Below, one piece after another: positions 51,751 to 60,800 of a stretch of DNA of 64,000 nucleotides (positions are counted from its first letter, which is position 1; each line of letters opens with the position of its first letter). A program made the translations under genes and the position numbers. The notes below the pieces were generated by a model that saw only the letters and a list, made by a program, of their open reading frames with translations, searched no databases and had not been told where the DNA came from. Origin of the DNA: Polycyclovorans sp964425915 (GTDB lineage: Bacteria; Pseudomonadota; Gammaproteobacteria; Nevskiales; Nevskiaceae); assembly GCA_964425915.1 (NCBI GenBank), contig CAYROO010000004.1, forward strand, positions 248,001 through 312,000, in the 5' to 3' direction.

Positions 51751-53064
51751 TCAGGGACGAATACGGTCCCGCCACTCGCGCGCACGCGCCAGAATGGCGG
51801 CCTCGTCCAAGGTCTGCAGGCGCCGTTCGCGCATCAGCGCGCGACCGGCCACAAAGCTGTGGGTCACCTGGTCGCGGCTGGCGGCGTAAACCACTTGTGA
51901 GACCGGGTTGTACACCGGCTGGGTGGCGGCGCAGTCAAGATCCACGGCGATGAAGTCGGCGCGCTTACCGGGCACCAGCGAGCCGATCTCGGCTTCCAGG
52001 CCCAAGGCGCGGGCACCCCCCAAGGTGGCCGCCTGTAGCGCCAAAGCCGCCGGCAAGGTCTGGGCGTCGCCACTGACTGCCTTGGCCAGCAAGGCCGCGC
52101 TGCGCATCTCGCCGAACATGTCGAGGTCGTTGTTGGAGGCGGCGCCGTCGGTGCCGATCGCCACATTGACACCGGCCTTGAGCAGCGCGCCCACCGGGCA
52201 GAAGCCGGAAGCCAGCTTGAGGTTGGACTCCGGGCAATGCACGACGCTGATCCGGTGCTCGCCGGCTTCGACGATCTCGTCGGCGGTGAGCTGCGTCATG
52301 TGCACGGCAATGAAGTCCGGTCCAAGCATGTCGAGCCCGCGCAGCCGCTGCCAGGGCCGCATGCCGTGGGCCTCCACGCCCATCGCGACCTCGCCGGCGG
52401 TTTCGTGGACATGCATGTGCACCCCGATGCCCATCTCGTTAGCGAAGATGCGTAGCTTGCGAAGCGGTGCGTCGGACACCGTGTAGGGCGCATGGGGGGC
52501 GAATACGGTCCGGATGCGCGGGTGGCCGCGCAGCGCGTCGTGGACCTCGCGACCCTGGTGGATGCAGTGGTCGGCATCCTGGGACCAGGGCGTCGGGAAG
52601 TCGATCACGATCAAGCCGACCGAGGCCGCCATTCCAGCCCGGTCAACCTCGGCCGCGGTGACGTCCGGGAAGAAGTACATGTCGTTGAAACAGGTGGTCC
52701 CGCCGCGGATCATCTCGACCATCGCCAGCCGCACGCCGTCGGCACAAAAGGCCGCCGAGACATGCGCGCCCTCCGCCGGCCAGATGTGATGCTGCAGCCA
52801 GTCCATCAGCGGCAAATCGTCTGCGAGGCCGCGCATCAGCGACATCGCGGCATGGGTGTGGGCGTTGACCAACCCGGGCGTCACCACATGGCTGGGCAGA
52901 TCCAGGTGCTCACGTGGCTGGTAGGCCGCTTCCGCCTCGGAGCGCGGCACGATGGCCAGGATGCGCCCGTCATGTACCGCCATAGCCGCCCCGGACAACG
53001 CCACACCACTGGGTTCCACCGGGATCAGGTAGCCAGGCGTGACGAGCAGATCGATCTCTTGCAC
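51751..53064 (-). CDS. mtaD: Methylthioadenosine/S-adenosylhomocysteine deaminase-type amidohydrolase
   Basis: A 437-residue TRZ/ATZ-family metal hydrolase. The metal ligands are His69 and His71 in NAHTHAAMSL, with further HVHE and HCPESNLKLASG sites and TDGAASNNDLDMF. The end SLVPGKRADFIAVDL is the family C-terminal barrel-return motif. Next to mtnA, it probably deaminates methylthioadenosine to methylthioinosine, as its Pseudomonas counterpart does. The start is GTG 53064; the upstream frame to 53199 would overlap mtnA. Divergent from mtnA. Confidence 0.87.
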   Translation of the reverse strand: MQEIDLLVTPGYLIPVEPSGVALSGAAMAVHDGRILAIVPRSEAEAAYQPREHLDLPSHVVTPGLVNAHTHAAMSLMRGLADDLPLMDWLQHHIWPAEGAHVSAAFCADGVRLAMVEMIRGGTTCFNDMYFFPDVTAAEVDRAGMAASVGLIVIDFPTPWSQDADHCIHQGREVHDALRGHPRIRTVFAPHAPYTVSDAPLRKLRIFANEMGIGVHMHVHETAGEVAMGVEAHGMRPWQRLRGLDMLGPDFIAVHMTQLTADEIVEAGEHRISVVHCPESNLKLASGFCPVGALLKAGVNVAIGTDGAASNNDLDMFGEMRSAALLAKAVSGDAQTLPAALALQAATLGGARALGLEAEIGSLVPGKRADFIAVDLDCAATQPVYNPVSQVVYAASRDQVTHSFVAGRALMRERRLQTLDEAAILARAREWRDRIRP

Positions 53065-53115
53065 TACGGGCGTCCTACAATCGGATTTTTCCCAGTGTAA
53101 CGGAGCCCCCCCACG

Positions 53116-54114
53116 GTGAGCGCGAGTGTCCAACCCCTGATCTGGCAACAGGATCATCTGCGCGTGCTGGATCAGCGCGCGCTGCCATTGCACCAGCACT
53201 GGATCGACTGCCGCAGCGCCGATGCCGTGGCCGCCACCATCCGCGACATGGCCGTCCGCGGCGCACCGGCGATCGGCATTGCGGCGGCCTTCGGGCTGGT
53301 ACTGGCGGCGCAGGCCGGCGAGGATCTGTCAGCCGCCGCCGAGCGACTCAACGCCGCACGCCCGACCGCTGTCAATCTGCGCTGGGCGCTGGCACGCATG
53401 CGGGCCCTGGGCACCGCTGATGCGGGCCGGCTGGCGGCCGAGGCGCAGGCGATCTTTGATGAGGACCTGGCCCAGAACCATTGCATGGCCCGCTATGCCG
53501 CCGATCTGCTGTCCCCCGGCAGCCGTGTCCTCACCCATTGCAACACCGGCGCCCTGGCCACCGCCGGCCATGGCACCGCCCTGGGGGTGATCCGTACCGC
53601 GTGGCATGCGGGGCGTCTCGCAGCGGTGTACAACACCGAAACCCGACCCTGGTTGCAGGGGGCGCGGCTGACCGCCTGGGAACTGCAGCAGGAGGGGATC
53701 CCCTCGCGGCTCATCGCAGATGCAGCCGTCGCCGAGTTGATGCGCACCGAAGGCATCGATTGGGTCATTGTCGGCGCCGACCGGATCGCCGCCAATGGCG
53801 ATACCGCCAACAAGATCGGTACCTGCACCCTGGCCATCGTCGCCCGCGCCCTGGGCGCCCGGGTGATGGTGGTGGCGCCCTCAGGCACCTTCGACCGGGA
53901 CTGCGCGTCGGGGCAGGAGATTCCCATCGAGCAGCGGGGCGCTGAGGAACTGACCCAGCTGTTTGGCGCGACCACGGCACCGCCGGGTATCGCCGTCTTC
54001 AATCCGGTGTTCGACATCACCCCGGCCCACCTGATCGATGCCATCGTCTGCGAGCGCGGCGTGTGCTTGAAGCCCGATGCAGCGGGGCTCGAAAGGCTGC
54101 TGGGGAACCGCTGA
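53116..54114 (+). CDS. mtnA: Methylthioribose-1-phosphate isomerase MtnA
   Basis: A 332-residue isomerase of methionine salvage, turning methylthioribose-1-phosphate into methylthioribulose-1-phosphate. RGAPAIGIAAAFG, the catalytic Cys in THCNTGALATAG and the Asp in GADRIAANGDTANKIGT are all present. The start is GTG 53116. A TACAAT box lies at 53076-53081 in the 51-base divergent gap with mtaD. No other mtn genes are in the window. Confidence 0.95.
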   Translation: MSASVQPLIWQQDHLRVLDQRALPLHQHWIDCRSADAVAATIRDMAVRGAPAIGIAAAFGLVLAAQAGEDLSAAAERLNAARPTAVNLRWALARMRALGTADAGRLAAEAQAIFDEDLAQNHCMARYAADLLSPGSRVLTHCNTGALATAGHGTALGVIRTAWHAGRLAAVYNTETRPWLQGARLTAWELQQEGIPSRLIADAAVAELMRTEGIDWVIVGADRIAANGDTANKIGTCTLAIVARALGARVMVVAPSGTFDRDCASGQEIPIEQRGAEELTQLFGATTAPPGIAVFNPVFDITPAHLIDAIVCERGVCLKPDAAGLERLLGNR

Positions 54115-54148
54115 GGCACGGCCCGACAGAGGGCGTTCGTGCTATCAT

Positions 54149-54198
54149 TTGTGGTCAAAAAATCACAAGCCAACGCCCCCGGTTTCCGGGGGCCGTTC
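54149..54198 (+). promoter_or_regulatory. Structured leader of gyrA
   Basis: Two inverted repeats precede gyrA. The first pairs TTGTGGT (54149-54155) with ATCACAA (54162-54168) across an A-rich loop. The second is strong: GCCCCCGG, loop TTT, CCGGGGGC (54175-54193), extended by AACG/CGTT with one bulged base. A TATCAT at 54143-54148 is a possible -10. The second hairpin lacks a T tract, so it is not a clear terminator. Confidence 0.5.
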
Positions 54199-54213
54199 TA
54201 TTGAGGCGCCCAG

Positions 54214-56904
54214 ATGAGTGAGTTTGCGAAGGAGGTGCTGTCCGTCAATCTCGAAGACGAGATGCGGCGGTCCTATCTGGACTATGCGATGAGCGTGATT
54301 GTGGGCCGGGCGCTGCCCGACGCCCGCGACGGTCTCAAGCCCGTGCACCGTCGCGTGCTGTTCGCGATGAAGGAGCTGGGCAACGACCACAATAAGCCCT
54401 ATAAGAAGTCTGCCCGCGTGGTCGGTGATGTCATCGGCAAGTACCACCCCCATGGCGACTCCTCGGTCTATGACGCCATCGTCCGCATGGCCCAGCCGTT
54501 TTCCATGCGCTACGTGCTGGTGGACGGGCAGGGTAACTTCGGCAGCATCGACGGCGACGCGCCGGCGGCCATGCGCTACACCGAAGTGCGCATGTCCAAG
54601 CTGGCCCATGAGCTGCTGGCCGATATCGACAAGGACACCGTCGATTTCGTGCCGAACTATGACGGCTCGGAGCACGAGCCGGCCGTGCTGCCCACGCGCG
54701 TCCCGCATCTGCTGGTCAATGGCAGTGCTGGCATCGCGGTGGGCATGGCCACCAATATTCCGCCGCACAACCTTGGCGAAGTGATCGACGGCTGTGTTGC
54801 CCTCATCGACAACCCGGATCTCGGGATTCCCGAGCTCATGCAGTACATCCCGGCACCCGATTTCCCAACCGCGGGGCTGATGTTGGATGCGCACGGCGTG
54901 GTGGATGCGTACACCACCGGCCGCGGGCGCATCGTGCTGCGTGCGCGCACGCACACCGAGCCGGTGGGCAATGACAAGCAGGCGATCATCGTCACCGAGC
55001 TGCCGTACCAGGTGAACAAGGCGCGCCTGCTGGAGAAGATCGCCGAGCTGGTCAAGGAAAAGCGGCTGGAAGGCATTTCCGAGCTGCGCGACGAATCCGA
55101 CAAGGAAGGTACGCGCATGTACATTGAGCTCAAGCGCGGCGAGAACGCCGACGTGGTGCTCAATAACCTTTACCAGAACACCCAACTGCAGACGGTGTTT
55201 GGCATCAACATGGTGGCCTTGGATCAGGGCCAGCCGCGGTTGCTGTCGCTAAAGGACCTGCTCGGGATCTTCATCCGTCACCGCCGCGAAGTGGTGACCC
55301 GCCGCACCCGCTATCTGCTGCGCAAGGCGCGCGAGCGCGCCCATGTGCTTGAAGGCCTCACCGTGGCACTGGCCAACATCGACGAAGTGATCGAGCTGAT
55401 CCGTCGCTCGCCCACAGCCGCCGAGGCCAAGCAGGGCTTGATGGGCGGTTTGTGGCAACCCGGACCGGTCATGGCGATGCTGGAACGTGCCGGCGCCAAT
55501 GCCTCCCGCCCGGACGGCCTGGCGGCCGATTTTGGCGTCATCCGAGGTGAAAACCCTGATCCCGCTTATCGTCTGTCAGAGGCCCAGGCACAGGCCATTC
55601 TGGAGCTGCGACTGCAGCGCCTCACCGGACTGGAGCAGGACAAGATTCACGACGAGTTCCGAGCCCTGCTGGAGTCGATTCTCGATTATCTGGACATCCT
55701 GGGCTCCGAACCCCGGCTGATGTCGGTGATTCGCGACGAACTGATTGAGGTGCGTGACAACTTCGGCAATGCGCGTCGCACCGAAATTACCGATGCAGCG
55801 CTCAATATCGCCCGCGAAGACCTGATCACCCCGCAGGACATGGTGGTCACCCTGTCCCACGAGGGCTACGTGAAGGCCTTGCCGTTGGAGGAATACCAGG
55901 CGCAGAAGCGCGGCGGCCGCGGCCGCATGGCCACGGTCAACAAGGGCGAGGATTTCGTCGATCGCCTGTGGGTTGCCCACTCGCATGACACCCTGTTGTG
56001 CTTCAGCTCGCGGGGCAAGTGTTACAAGCTGCGGGTATTCGAACTGCCCAGTGGTTCGCGCGGCTCGCGCGGCAAGCCCTTCAACAATCTGCTGCCGCTG
56101 GAAGCCGGCGAAAAGATCAATGCGGTGCTGGCGATCAAGTCCTTCGAGGACGGTCGCTACGTGTTCATGTCGACCCGCCGCGGCACCGTCAAGAAGACCC
56201 CGCTGGAAGCGTTCCAGAACGTGCGCAGCAACGGCATCATCGCCGTTGATCTGCGGCTGGATGACGAACTGATCGGCGTGGCGCTCACCTCCGGCGAGGA
56301 CCACATCCTCCTGTTCAGCGATGCCGGCCGCGTCATCCGCTTCAAGGAAGCCGACGTCCGCAGTATGGGCCGTGGCGCCACCGGGGTGCGGGGGATGCGC
56401 CTGGTGCGTTCGAGTGCTGAGGCTGACGAGACGGCGACGACCGAGGCCGCCGACGAGGCTGACGACAGCCCGGCCGCGTTGCCGGCACGGGTGATTGCCA
56501 TGATCGTCGCCGAGTCTGGTTATGACGTTCTGACGGTCTCCAGCCAGGGCTTCGGCAAGCGCACCCCGATTGACCAGTTCCCGCTGCGCGGACGGGGCGG
56601 GCAGGGCGTCATCGCCCAGGCGCTGGCCGAGAAGTCCGGTGACCTGGTCGGCGCGGTGGTGGTCGACGACGGCCATCAGATCATGCTGATCACCGAAGCG
56701 GGCACGCTCATCCGCACCCGCGCATCGGAGGTCCGTACCGCCGGCCGCAATACCCAGGGCGTGCGCATCATGCGGCCCGACCCGGGCGATGCCATTGTCG
56801 GTATCGACCGTTTCGCGGCCGAGGACGATGAGGACGAGGTGCTGGGCGAAGCCGAGACCGGCGCTGCAGCGGCTGATGGCACGAGCGAAGACGAGGGCAG
56901 CTGA
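54214..56904 (+). CDS. gyrA: DNA gyrase subunit A
   Basis: An 896-residue type II topoisomerase subunit that cuts and rejoins DNA. The catalytic Tyr122 (AAMRYTE) and the quinolone-determining region HPHGDSSVYDAIV (78-90) are numbered as in E. coli; Ser83 and Asp87 are the sensitive-type residues. The GyrA box is QKRGGRGR in the C-terminal pinwheel. Between pinwheel blades there is an acidic, alanine-rich insert (about residues 735-757). Length is normal to slightly long. Confidence 0.98.
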   Translation: MSEFAKEVLSVNLEDEMRRSYLDYAMSVIVGRALPDARDGLKPVHRRVLFAMKELGNDHNKPYKKSARVVGDVIGKYHPHGDSSVYDAIVRMAQPFSMRYVLVDGQGNFGSIDGDAPAAMRYTEVRMSKLAHELLADIDKDTVDFVPNYDGSEHEPAVLPTRVPHLLVNGSAGIAVGMATNIPPHNLGEVIDGCVALIDNPDLGIPELMQYIPAPDFPTAGLMLDAHGVVDAYTTGRGRIVLRARTHTEPVGNDKQAIIVTELPYQVNKARLLEKIAELVKEKRLEGISELRDESDKEGTRMYIELKRGENADVVLNNLYQNTQLQTVFGINMVALDQGQPRLLSLKDLLGIFIRHRREVVTRRTRYLLRKARERAHVLEGLTVALANIDEVIELIRRSPTAAEAKQGLMGGLWQPGPVMAMLERAGANASRPDGLAADFGVIRGENPDPAYRLSEAQAQAILELRLQRLTGLEQDKIHDEFRALLESILDYLDILGSEPRLMSVIRDELIEVRDNFGNARRTEITDAALNIAREDLITPQDMVVTLSHEGYVKALPLEEYQAQKRGGRGRMATVNKGEDFVDRLWVAHSHDTLLCFSSRGKCYKLRVFELPSGSRGSRGKPFNNLLPLEAGEKINAVLAIKSFEDGRYVFMSTRRGTVKKTPLEAFQNVRSNGIIAVDLRLDDELIGVALTSGEDHILLFSDAGRVIRFKEADVRSMGRGATGVRGMRLVRSSAEADETATTEAADEADDSPAALPARVIAMIVAESGYDVLTVSSQGFGKRTPIDQFPLRGRGGQGVIAQALAEKSGDLVGAVVVDDGHQIMLITEAGTLIRTRASEVRTAGRNTQGVRIMRPDPGDAIVGIDRFAAEDDEDEVLGEAETGAAAADGTSEDEGS

Positions 56905-56905
56905 C

Positions 56906-57724
56906 ATGGACAGCCGTCACTACCATGATCGCGTTCGCGTCGACGTGGATGACGACGGCGTCGCCACGGTGTCACTCACGCGTGCCGACAAGCACAACGG
57001 CTTCGACCTCGACATGATGGATGGGCTGATTGCGGCAGCGAAGGCGCTGCGGCGTCAGCGGGTCGTACGCGCCGTCCTGCTGCGCGGCGAGGGCCCCAGC
57101 TTCTGTGCCGGCCTCGACTTCAAGTCAGTGTTGTCACAGAAGTCTCGCGCCCTGCTGGCTTTCAGCCAGTTATGGTGGCCTTTCCGCAACCGGTTCCAGG
57201 CGGTCAATCTGCGCTGGCGCGAGCTGCCGATGCCGGTGGTTGCCGCGATTCGCGGCAACTGCTTCGGGGCCGGCGTGCAACTTGCCTTGGGCGCCGATCT
57301 CCGATTTGCCGCCGCCGACGCCCGCCTGTCGTTGATGGAGAGCAAGTGGGGCTTGGTCCCCGATATGGGCGCCACCACCACCCTGCGACATTTGCTGCCG
57401 CGCGACACGGTGATGGATCTGGTGATGACCGCTCGGGTCATCAGCGGCACCGAAGCCGCCGCCCTGGGCCTGGTCACGCGCGTGGCCGAAGACCCCGAGG
57501 CGGAAGCCCGCGCCTGGATCACACAAGTGCTGGAACGCTCACCGGACGCCGTCACCGCCACCAAGCGGCTGTTCAATCGTGCCTGGGACCTCGATGCCGA
57601 TGTCGGCCTGGCGGCCGAGCGCCGCCTTCAGCGGAAGCTGATGGGCAACCCCAACCAAAAGGTGTCGGTCGCCCGCCATCTGCGGCGCGAGCCCAAGCCC
57701 TTCGGGCCCTCCCGGATTCGGTAA
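56906..57724 (+). CDS. Crotonase/enoyl-CoA hydratase family protein
   Basis: A 272-residue crotonase-fold protein. The two oxyanion-hole stretches are SFCAGLDFK (near 65-73) and GNCFGAGVQLALGAD (near 115-129). The first catalytic glutamate of enoyl-CoA hydratases would fall near DARLSLMESKWGLVPDMG, where Glu and Asp positions resemble hydratase/isomerase types. It starts two bases after the gyrA stop, though unrelated in function; it is an insertion relative to Pseudomonas gyrA-serC order. The substrate is unknown. Confidence 0.87.
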   Translation: MDSRHYHDRVRVDVDDDGVATVSLTRADKHNGFDLDMMDGLIAAAKALRRQRVVRAVLLRGEGPSFCAGLDFKSVLSQKSRALLAFSQLWWPFRNRFQAVNLRWRELPMPVVAAIRGNCFGAGVQLALGADLRFAAADARLSLMESKWGLVPDMGATTTLRHLLPRDTVMDLVMTARVISGTEAAALGLVTRVAEDPEAEARAWITQVLERSPDAVTATKRLFNRAWDLDADVGLAAERRLQRKLMGNPNQKVSVARHLRREPKPFGPSRIR

Positions 57725-57791
57725 TTCCGACCGTTTCAGCGCCGCCCTGGGTGGCGCGATAGGGCTTGTTCTGTTGATGTGCATAGGCTAA

Positions 57792-57810
57792 CCTAACAGC
57801 ACCTGTTAGG
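57792..57810. promoter_or_regulatory. Palindromic operator candidate of the toxin-antitoxin pair
   Basis: CCTAACA, spacer GCACC, TGTTAGG: a perfect 7-bp inverted repeat. The right arm runs into the AGGAG ribosome binding site (57808-57812) of the antitoxin ATG at 57817. Binding by the ribbon-helix-helix antitoxin would be the usual autoregulation; in RNA the same arms could hide the ribosome binding site. A TTGTTC (57766-57771) lies 17 bases before a poor TAACCT. Confidence 0.65.
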
Positions 57811-57816
57811 AGTCTC

Positions 57817-58068
57817 ATGAATTTCAGTGTCCACATCGACGACGCCACCCTGGCGCGACTGCAAGCGGCGGTCGATCGTGAAGGCGTGACCCGCAACCGG
57901 CTGATCGTGCGCGCCGTCCAGGAGTGGCTGGACCGCAATGAGGCGCCCGACTGGCCGGAGTCGCTGCGCAGTCACTTTCGCAACCCCGCCCCCGCGCTGG
58001 ACGACGAGACCCTGGATGTGCAGGCCTGGCGGCAGTCGCTGGGCGAGAGCGACGCGGTGCGCTGGTAA
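57817..58068 (+). CDS. vapB: Ribbon-helix-helix antitoxin (VapB-like)
   Basis: An 83-residue protein. The N-terminal 45 residues form a ribbon-helix-helix DNA-binding domain (FSVHIDDATLARLQAAV, then TRNRLIVRAVQEWL). The tail (about 46-83), acidic and tryptophan-containing, would wrap around the toxin. It overlaps the downstream PIN gene by one base (TAATG), the standard antitoxin-first layout. The symbol follows the toxin class; sequence identity to known VapB was not tested. Confidence 0.82.
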   Translation: MNFSVHIDDATLARLQAAVDREGVTRNRLIVRAVQEWLDRNEAPDWPESLRSHFRNPAPALDDETLDVQAWRQSLGESDAVRW

Positions 58069-58463
58069 TGCAACTGCTGGACGCCGAAACCCTGATTGCG
58101 GCCATCAAGGGCCGCTTGCCGGTGGTGCTGCGGCTGTCGGCGCTGAAGCCTGACGAGGTCGGCCTCTCGGTGATCAGTCGGGTGGAGGTGGAGGCGGCCC
58201 TGCGCAGCCAACCCCGCGTCAACAGCCGACACGGCAAGTTGTTGAAGGACCTGTTGGCCAGCATCCGGGTACTGGACTTCGATGCCCATTGCGCACAGCA
58301 GGCCGGCACCCTTGGCGCCTACCTGCACCAGTCCGGCGAGCCGCTGCCGCCACTGGACCTGCTGGTGGCGGCGACCGCGCTGGCCCACCAGGCCACTTTG
58401 ATCACGCCACGGACGGCTCTGTTTGCCCGCGTGCCACAACTGGATGTGCAGCACTGGATTTGA
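58068..58463 (+). CDS. vapC: PIN-domain toxin (VapC-like), one acidic position missing
   Basis: A 131-residue PIN-domain protein. Asp5 (MQLLDAETL), Glu40 (ISRVEVEAAL) and Asp97 (PPLDLLVAATA) fill three of the four acidic metal positions. The fourth, usually Asp or Glu in a TxN/D-x-x-F run, is replaced: the segment reads TPRTALFARV (113-122). It also has Glu in place of the usual Asn near residue 7. It may be a weakened or differently built RNase. No terminator separates it from serC. Confidence 0.8.
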   Translation: MQLLDAETLIAAIKGRLPVVLRLSALKPDEVGLSVISRVEVEAALRSQPRVNSRHGKLLKDLLASIRVLDFDAHCAQQAGTLGAYLHQSGEPLPPLDLLVAATALAHQATLITPRTALFARVPQLDVQHWI

Positions 58464-58500
58464 TGTATTGCATTCACTTATTCACTTAAAGGACTGATTC

Positions 58501-59583
58501 ATGAGCAGAATCTTCAACTTCTCCGCAGGCCCGGCAACCCTGCCCGAAGCCGTGATTGCGCAGGTCCGGGACGAGCTGCTGGATTTCCGCGGCGAGGGCA
58601 TGGGGGTGATGGAAATGTCCCATCGCGACAAGCCCTTCATGGCGGTGGCGGCCGAGGCCGAGGCCGACCTGCGGACGCTGATGAACATTCCGGCGAACTA
58701 CAAAGTGCTGTTCCTGCAGGGTGGGGCGACGGCGCAGTTTTCCTTCATCCCGCAGAACCTGCTGGCGGGCAAGACCCGGGCCGATTACGTGCTGACCGGG
58801 GACTGGGGCAAGAAGGCCGCCAAGGCCGCAAAGGCCTTCTGCAGCGTCAATATCGCGGCCAGCAGCGAGGAGCAGAAGTTCACCACCATTCCCGAGCGCG
58901 CCAGCTGGAAGCTCAATCCCGACGCAGCCTACGTGCACATCACGCCCAATGAGACCATCCACGGCGTCGAGTTCCTCGACACCCCCGATGTGGGTGACGT
59001 GCCCCTGGTGGGCGACTTCAGTTCGACCCTTCTGTCGCGCCCGATCGATGTGTCGAAGTACGGCCTGATCTACGCCGGCGCCCAGAAGAACATCGGCCCG
59101 GCGGGCCTCACCATCGTCATCGTGCGCGACGATCTGATCGGCAAGACCACCCCGGAACTGCCGGCGATCTTCAACTATGCCGAGCAAGCCGCCAACGACT
59201 CCATGCTCAACACGCCGCCGACGTTTGCCTGGTACATGGCCGGTCTGGTGTTCAAGCACCTGCTCAAGCAGGGCGGCCTGGAACAGATGGCCGCCATCAA
59301 CGCGCGCAAGGCCGCCAAGCTCTATGCCTACATCGACAGCGAGCCGTTCTACACCAACCCGGTGGATCCGCGTTGCCGGTCGTGGATGAATGTGCCGTTC
59401 ACCCTGGCCGACGCCGAGCGGGATGCCGACTTCCTGAAGGGCGCCAAGGCCGCCGGGCTGTCGGGGCTGAAGGGACACCGGGCGGTGGGCGGCATGCGGG
59501 CCTCGATCTACAACGCGATGCCGGAAGCCGGGGTAGATGCGCTCATCGATTACATGAAGCAATTTGTGAAGAACAACGGCTAA
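58501..59583 (+). CDS. serC: Phosphoserine aminotransferase
   Basis: A 360-residue class V aminotransferase in serine and pyridoxal phosphate synthesis. The N-terminus FNFSAGPATLPE and the PLP lysine in YAGAQKNIGPAGLT are diagnostic. HRAVGGMRASIYNAMP near the end binds the phosphate. It has the ribosome binding site AAGGAC. First gene of the serC-serA unit. Confidence 0.96.
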   Translation: MSRIFNFSAGPATLPEAVIAQVRDELLDFRGEGMGVMEMSHRDKPFMAVAAEAEADLRTLMNIPANYKVLFLQGGATAQFSFIPQNLLAGKTRADYVLTGDWGKKAAKAAKAFCSVNIAASSEEQKFTTIPERASWKLNPDAAYVHITPNETIHGVEFLDTPDVGDVPLVGDFSSTLLSRPIDVSKYGLIYAGAQKNIGPAGLTIVIVRDDLIGKTTPELPAIFNYAEQAANDSMLNTPPTFAWYMAGLVFKHLLKQGGLEQMAAINARKAAKLYAYIDSEPFYTNPVDPRCRSWMNVPFTLADAERDADFLKGAKAAGLSGLKGHRAVGGMRASIYNAMPEAGVDALIDYMKQFVKNNG

Positions 59584-59602
59584 CGCACTAAGGAATATGA
59601 CG

Positions 59603-60775
59603 ATGTTCAAGATTCAAACGCTCAACAATATCTCCGTGCAGGGGCTCAACCGCCTGCCGCGCGACCTCTACGAAGTGGCCTCGGACATTGCCCAGCCAGA
59701 CGCCGTGATGGTGCGGTCGGCCGACATGCACAAGCTGGACATCCCCGCGAGCGTCAAGGCCATCGGTCGCGCCGGCGCCGGCACCAACAACATCCCGGTG
59801 GCCGCCATGAGCCAGCGCGGTGTGCCCGTGTTCAACGCCCCGGGCGCCAATGCCAACGCGGTCAAGGAGCTGGTGCTGGCCGGCATGCTGCTGGCGGCGC
59901 GCAACATCGGCCCGGCGCTGGACTTCGTCCGCAAGCTGGACGGCGACGACAAGGCGATGCACGAGGCGGTGGAGGCGGGCAAGAAGAAGTTTGTTGGCTT
60001 CGAGTTGCCCGGCCGCAGCCTGGGGGTCATCGGACTCGGCGCCATTGGGGTCAAGTTGGCGAACGCGGCGGTCGAACTGGGCATGGATGTTTGGGGCTAT
60101 GACCCCGCCATGACGGTCAATAACGCCTGGCGCCTGGACGCTCGCGTTCGCCAGGCCTTGTCCGTCGACGACCTGATGGCACGTTCGCAGTTCGTATCGG
60201 TACACGTGCCACTGATCGACGCCACCCGCGGGCTGATCAATGCGGATCGCCTCAAGCTGATGAAGAAGCAGGCGGTGGTGCTCAACTTTGCCCGCGCCGG
60301 TATTGTCGACGAGGCCGCGATGCTGGAAGCGCTGGATGCCGGTCAGGCGCACGCCTATGTCTGCGATTTTCCGTCCAACGCGCTCAAAGGGCACCCACGG
60401 GTGGTGGCGCTGCCGCACCTCGGCGCGTCGACCGGTGAGGCCGAGGACAACTGCGCTGTAATGGTGGCCGACCAGCTCCGTGACTTCCTGGAGTCGGGCA
60501 ACGTCCGCAACTCGGTGAACTTCCCGGAAGCGGTCATGCCCTTGCTGCCGGGCAAGACCCGTCTGGCCATCGTCAACGAGAACGTGCCCAACATGGTCGG
60601 GCAGATCAGCTCGGCGCTGGCCAAGGCCAACCTCAACATCGCGGACCTGCTCAACAAGTCGCGCGGTGATCTGGCCTACACGCTGGTGGACCTCGACAGC
60701 GGCGTTCCGGCGTCAGCATTGCAGGAACTCAGCGCCATCCAGGGCGTCCTCAAGGTGCGGATGATCGGCAGCTGA
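59603..60775 (+). CDS. serA: D-3-phosphoglycerate dehydrogenase
   Basis: A 390-residue NAD-dependent dehydrogenase, first step of serine synthesis. GLGAIGVKLANAAVELG is the Rossmann motif; catalytic Arg, Glu and His lie in FVSVHVPLID, ARAGIVDE and LPHLGASTGEAE. A C-terminal ACT domain (about 315-390) would bind serine. Its position between serC and pheA is unusual but functional: SerA and SerC are consecutive steps. ATG 59603 sits eight bases after AAGGA; ATG 59597 is the alternative. Confidence 0.94.
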   Translation: MFKIQTLNNISVQGLNRLPRDLYEVASDIAQPDAVMVRSADMHKLDIPASVKAIGRAGAGTNNIPVAAMSQRGVPVFNAPGANANAVKELVLAGMLLAARNIGPALDFVRKLDGDDKAMHEAVEAGKKKFVGFELPGRSLGVIGLGAIGVKLANAAVELGMDVWGYDPAMTVNNAWRLDARVRQALSVDDLMARSQFVSVHVPLIDATRGLINADRLKLMKKQAVVLNFARAGIVDEAAMLEALDAGQAHAYVCDFPSNALKGHPRVVALPHLGASTGEAEDNCAVMVADQLRDFLESGNVRNSVNFPEAVMPLLPGKTRLAIVNENVPNMVGQISSALAKANLNIADLLNKSRGDLAYTLVDLDSGVPASALQELSAIQGVLKVRMIGS

Positions 60776-60800
60776 TCGCCACAATGGCAGGCAATCCTCG

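Noticed and set aside
54175..54198. Hairpin before gyrA as an intrinsic terminator of mtnA
   Set aside because: The downstream sequence CCGTTCTATTG lacks a T tract, and a -10-like box lies upstream of it.
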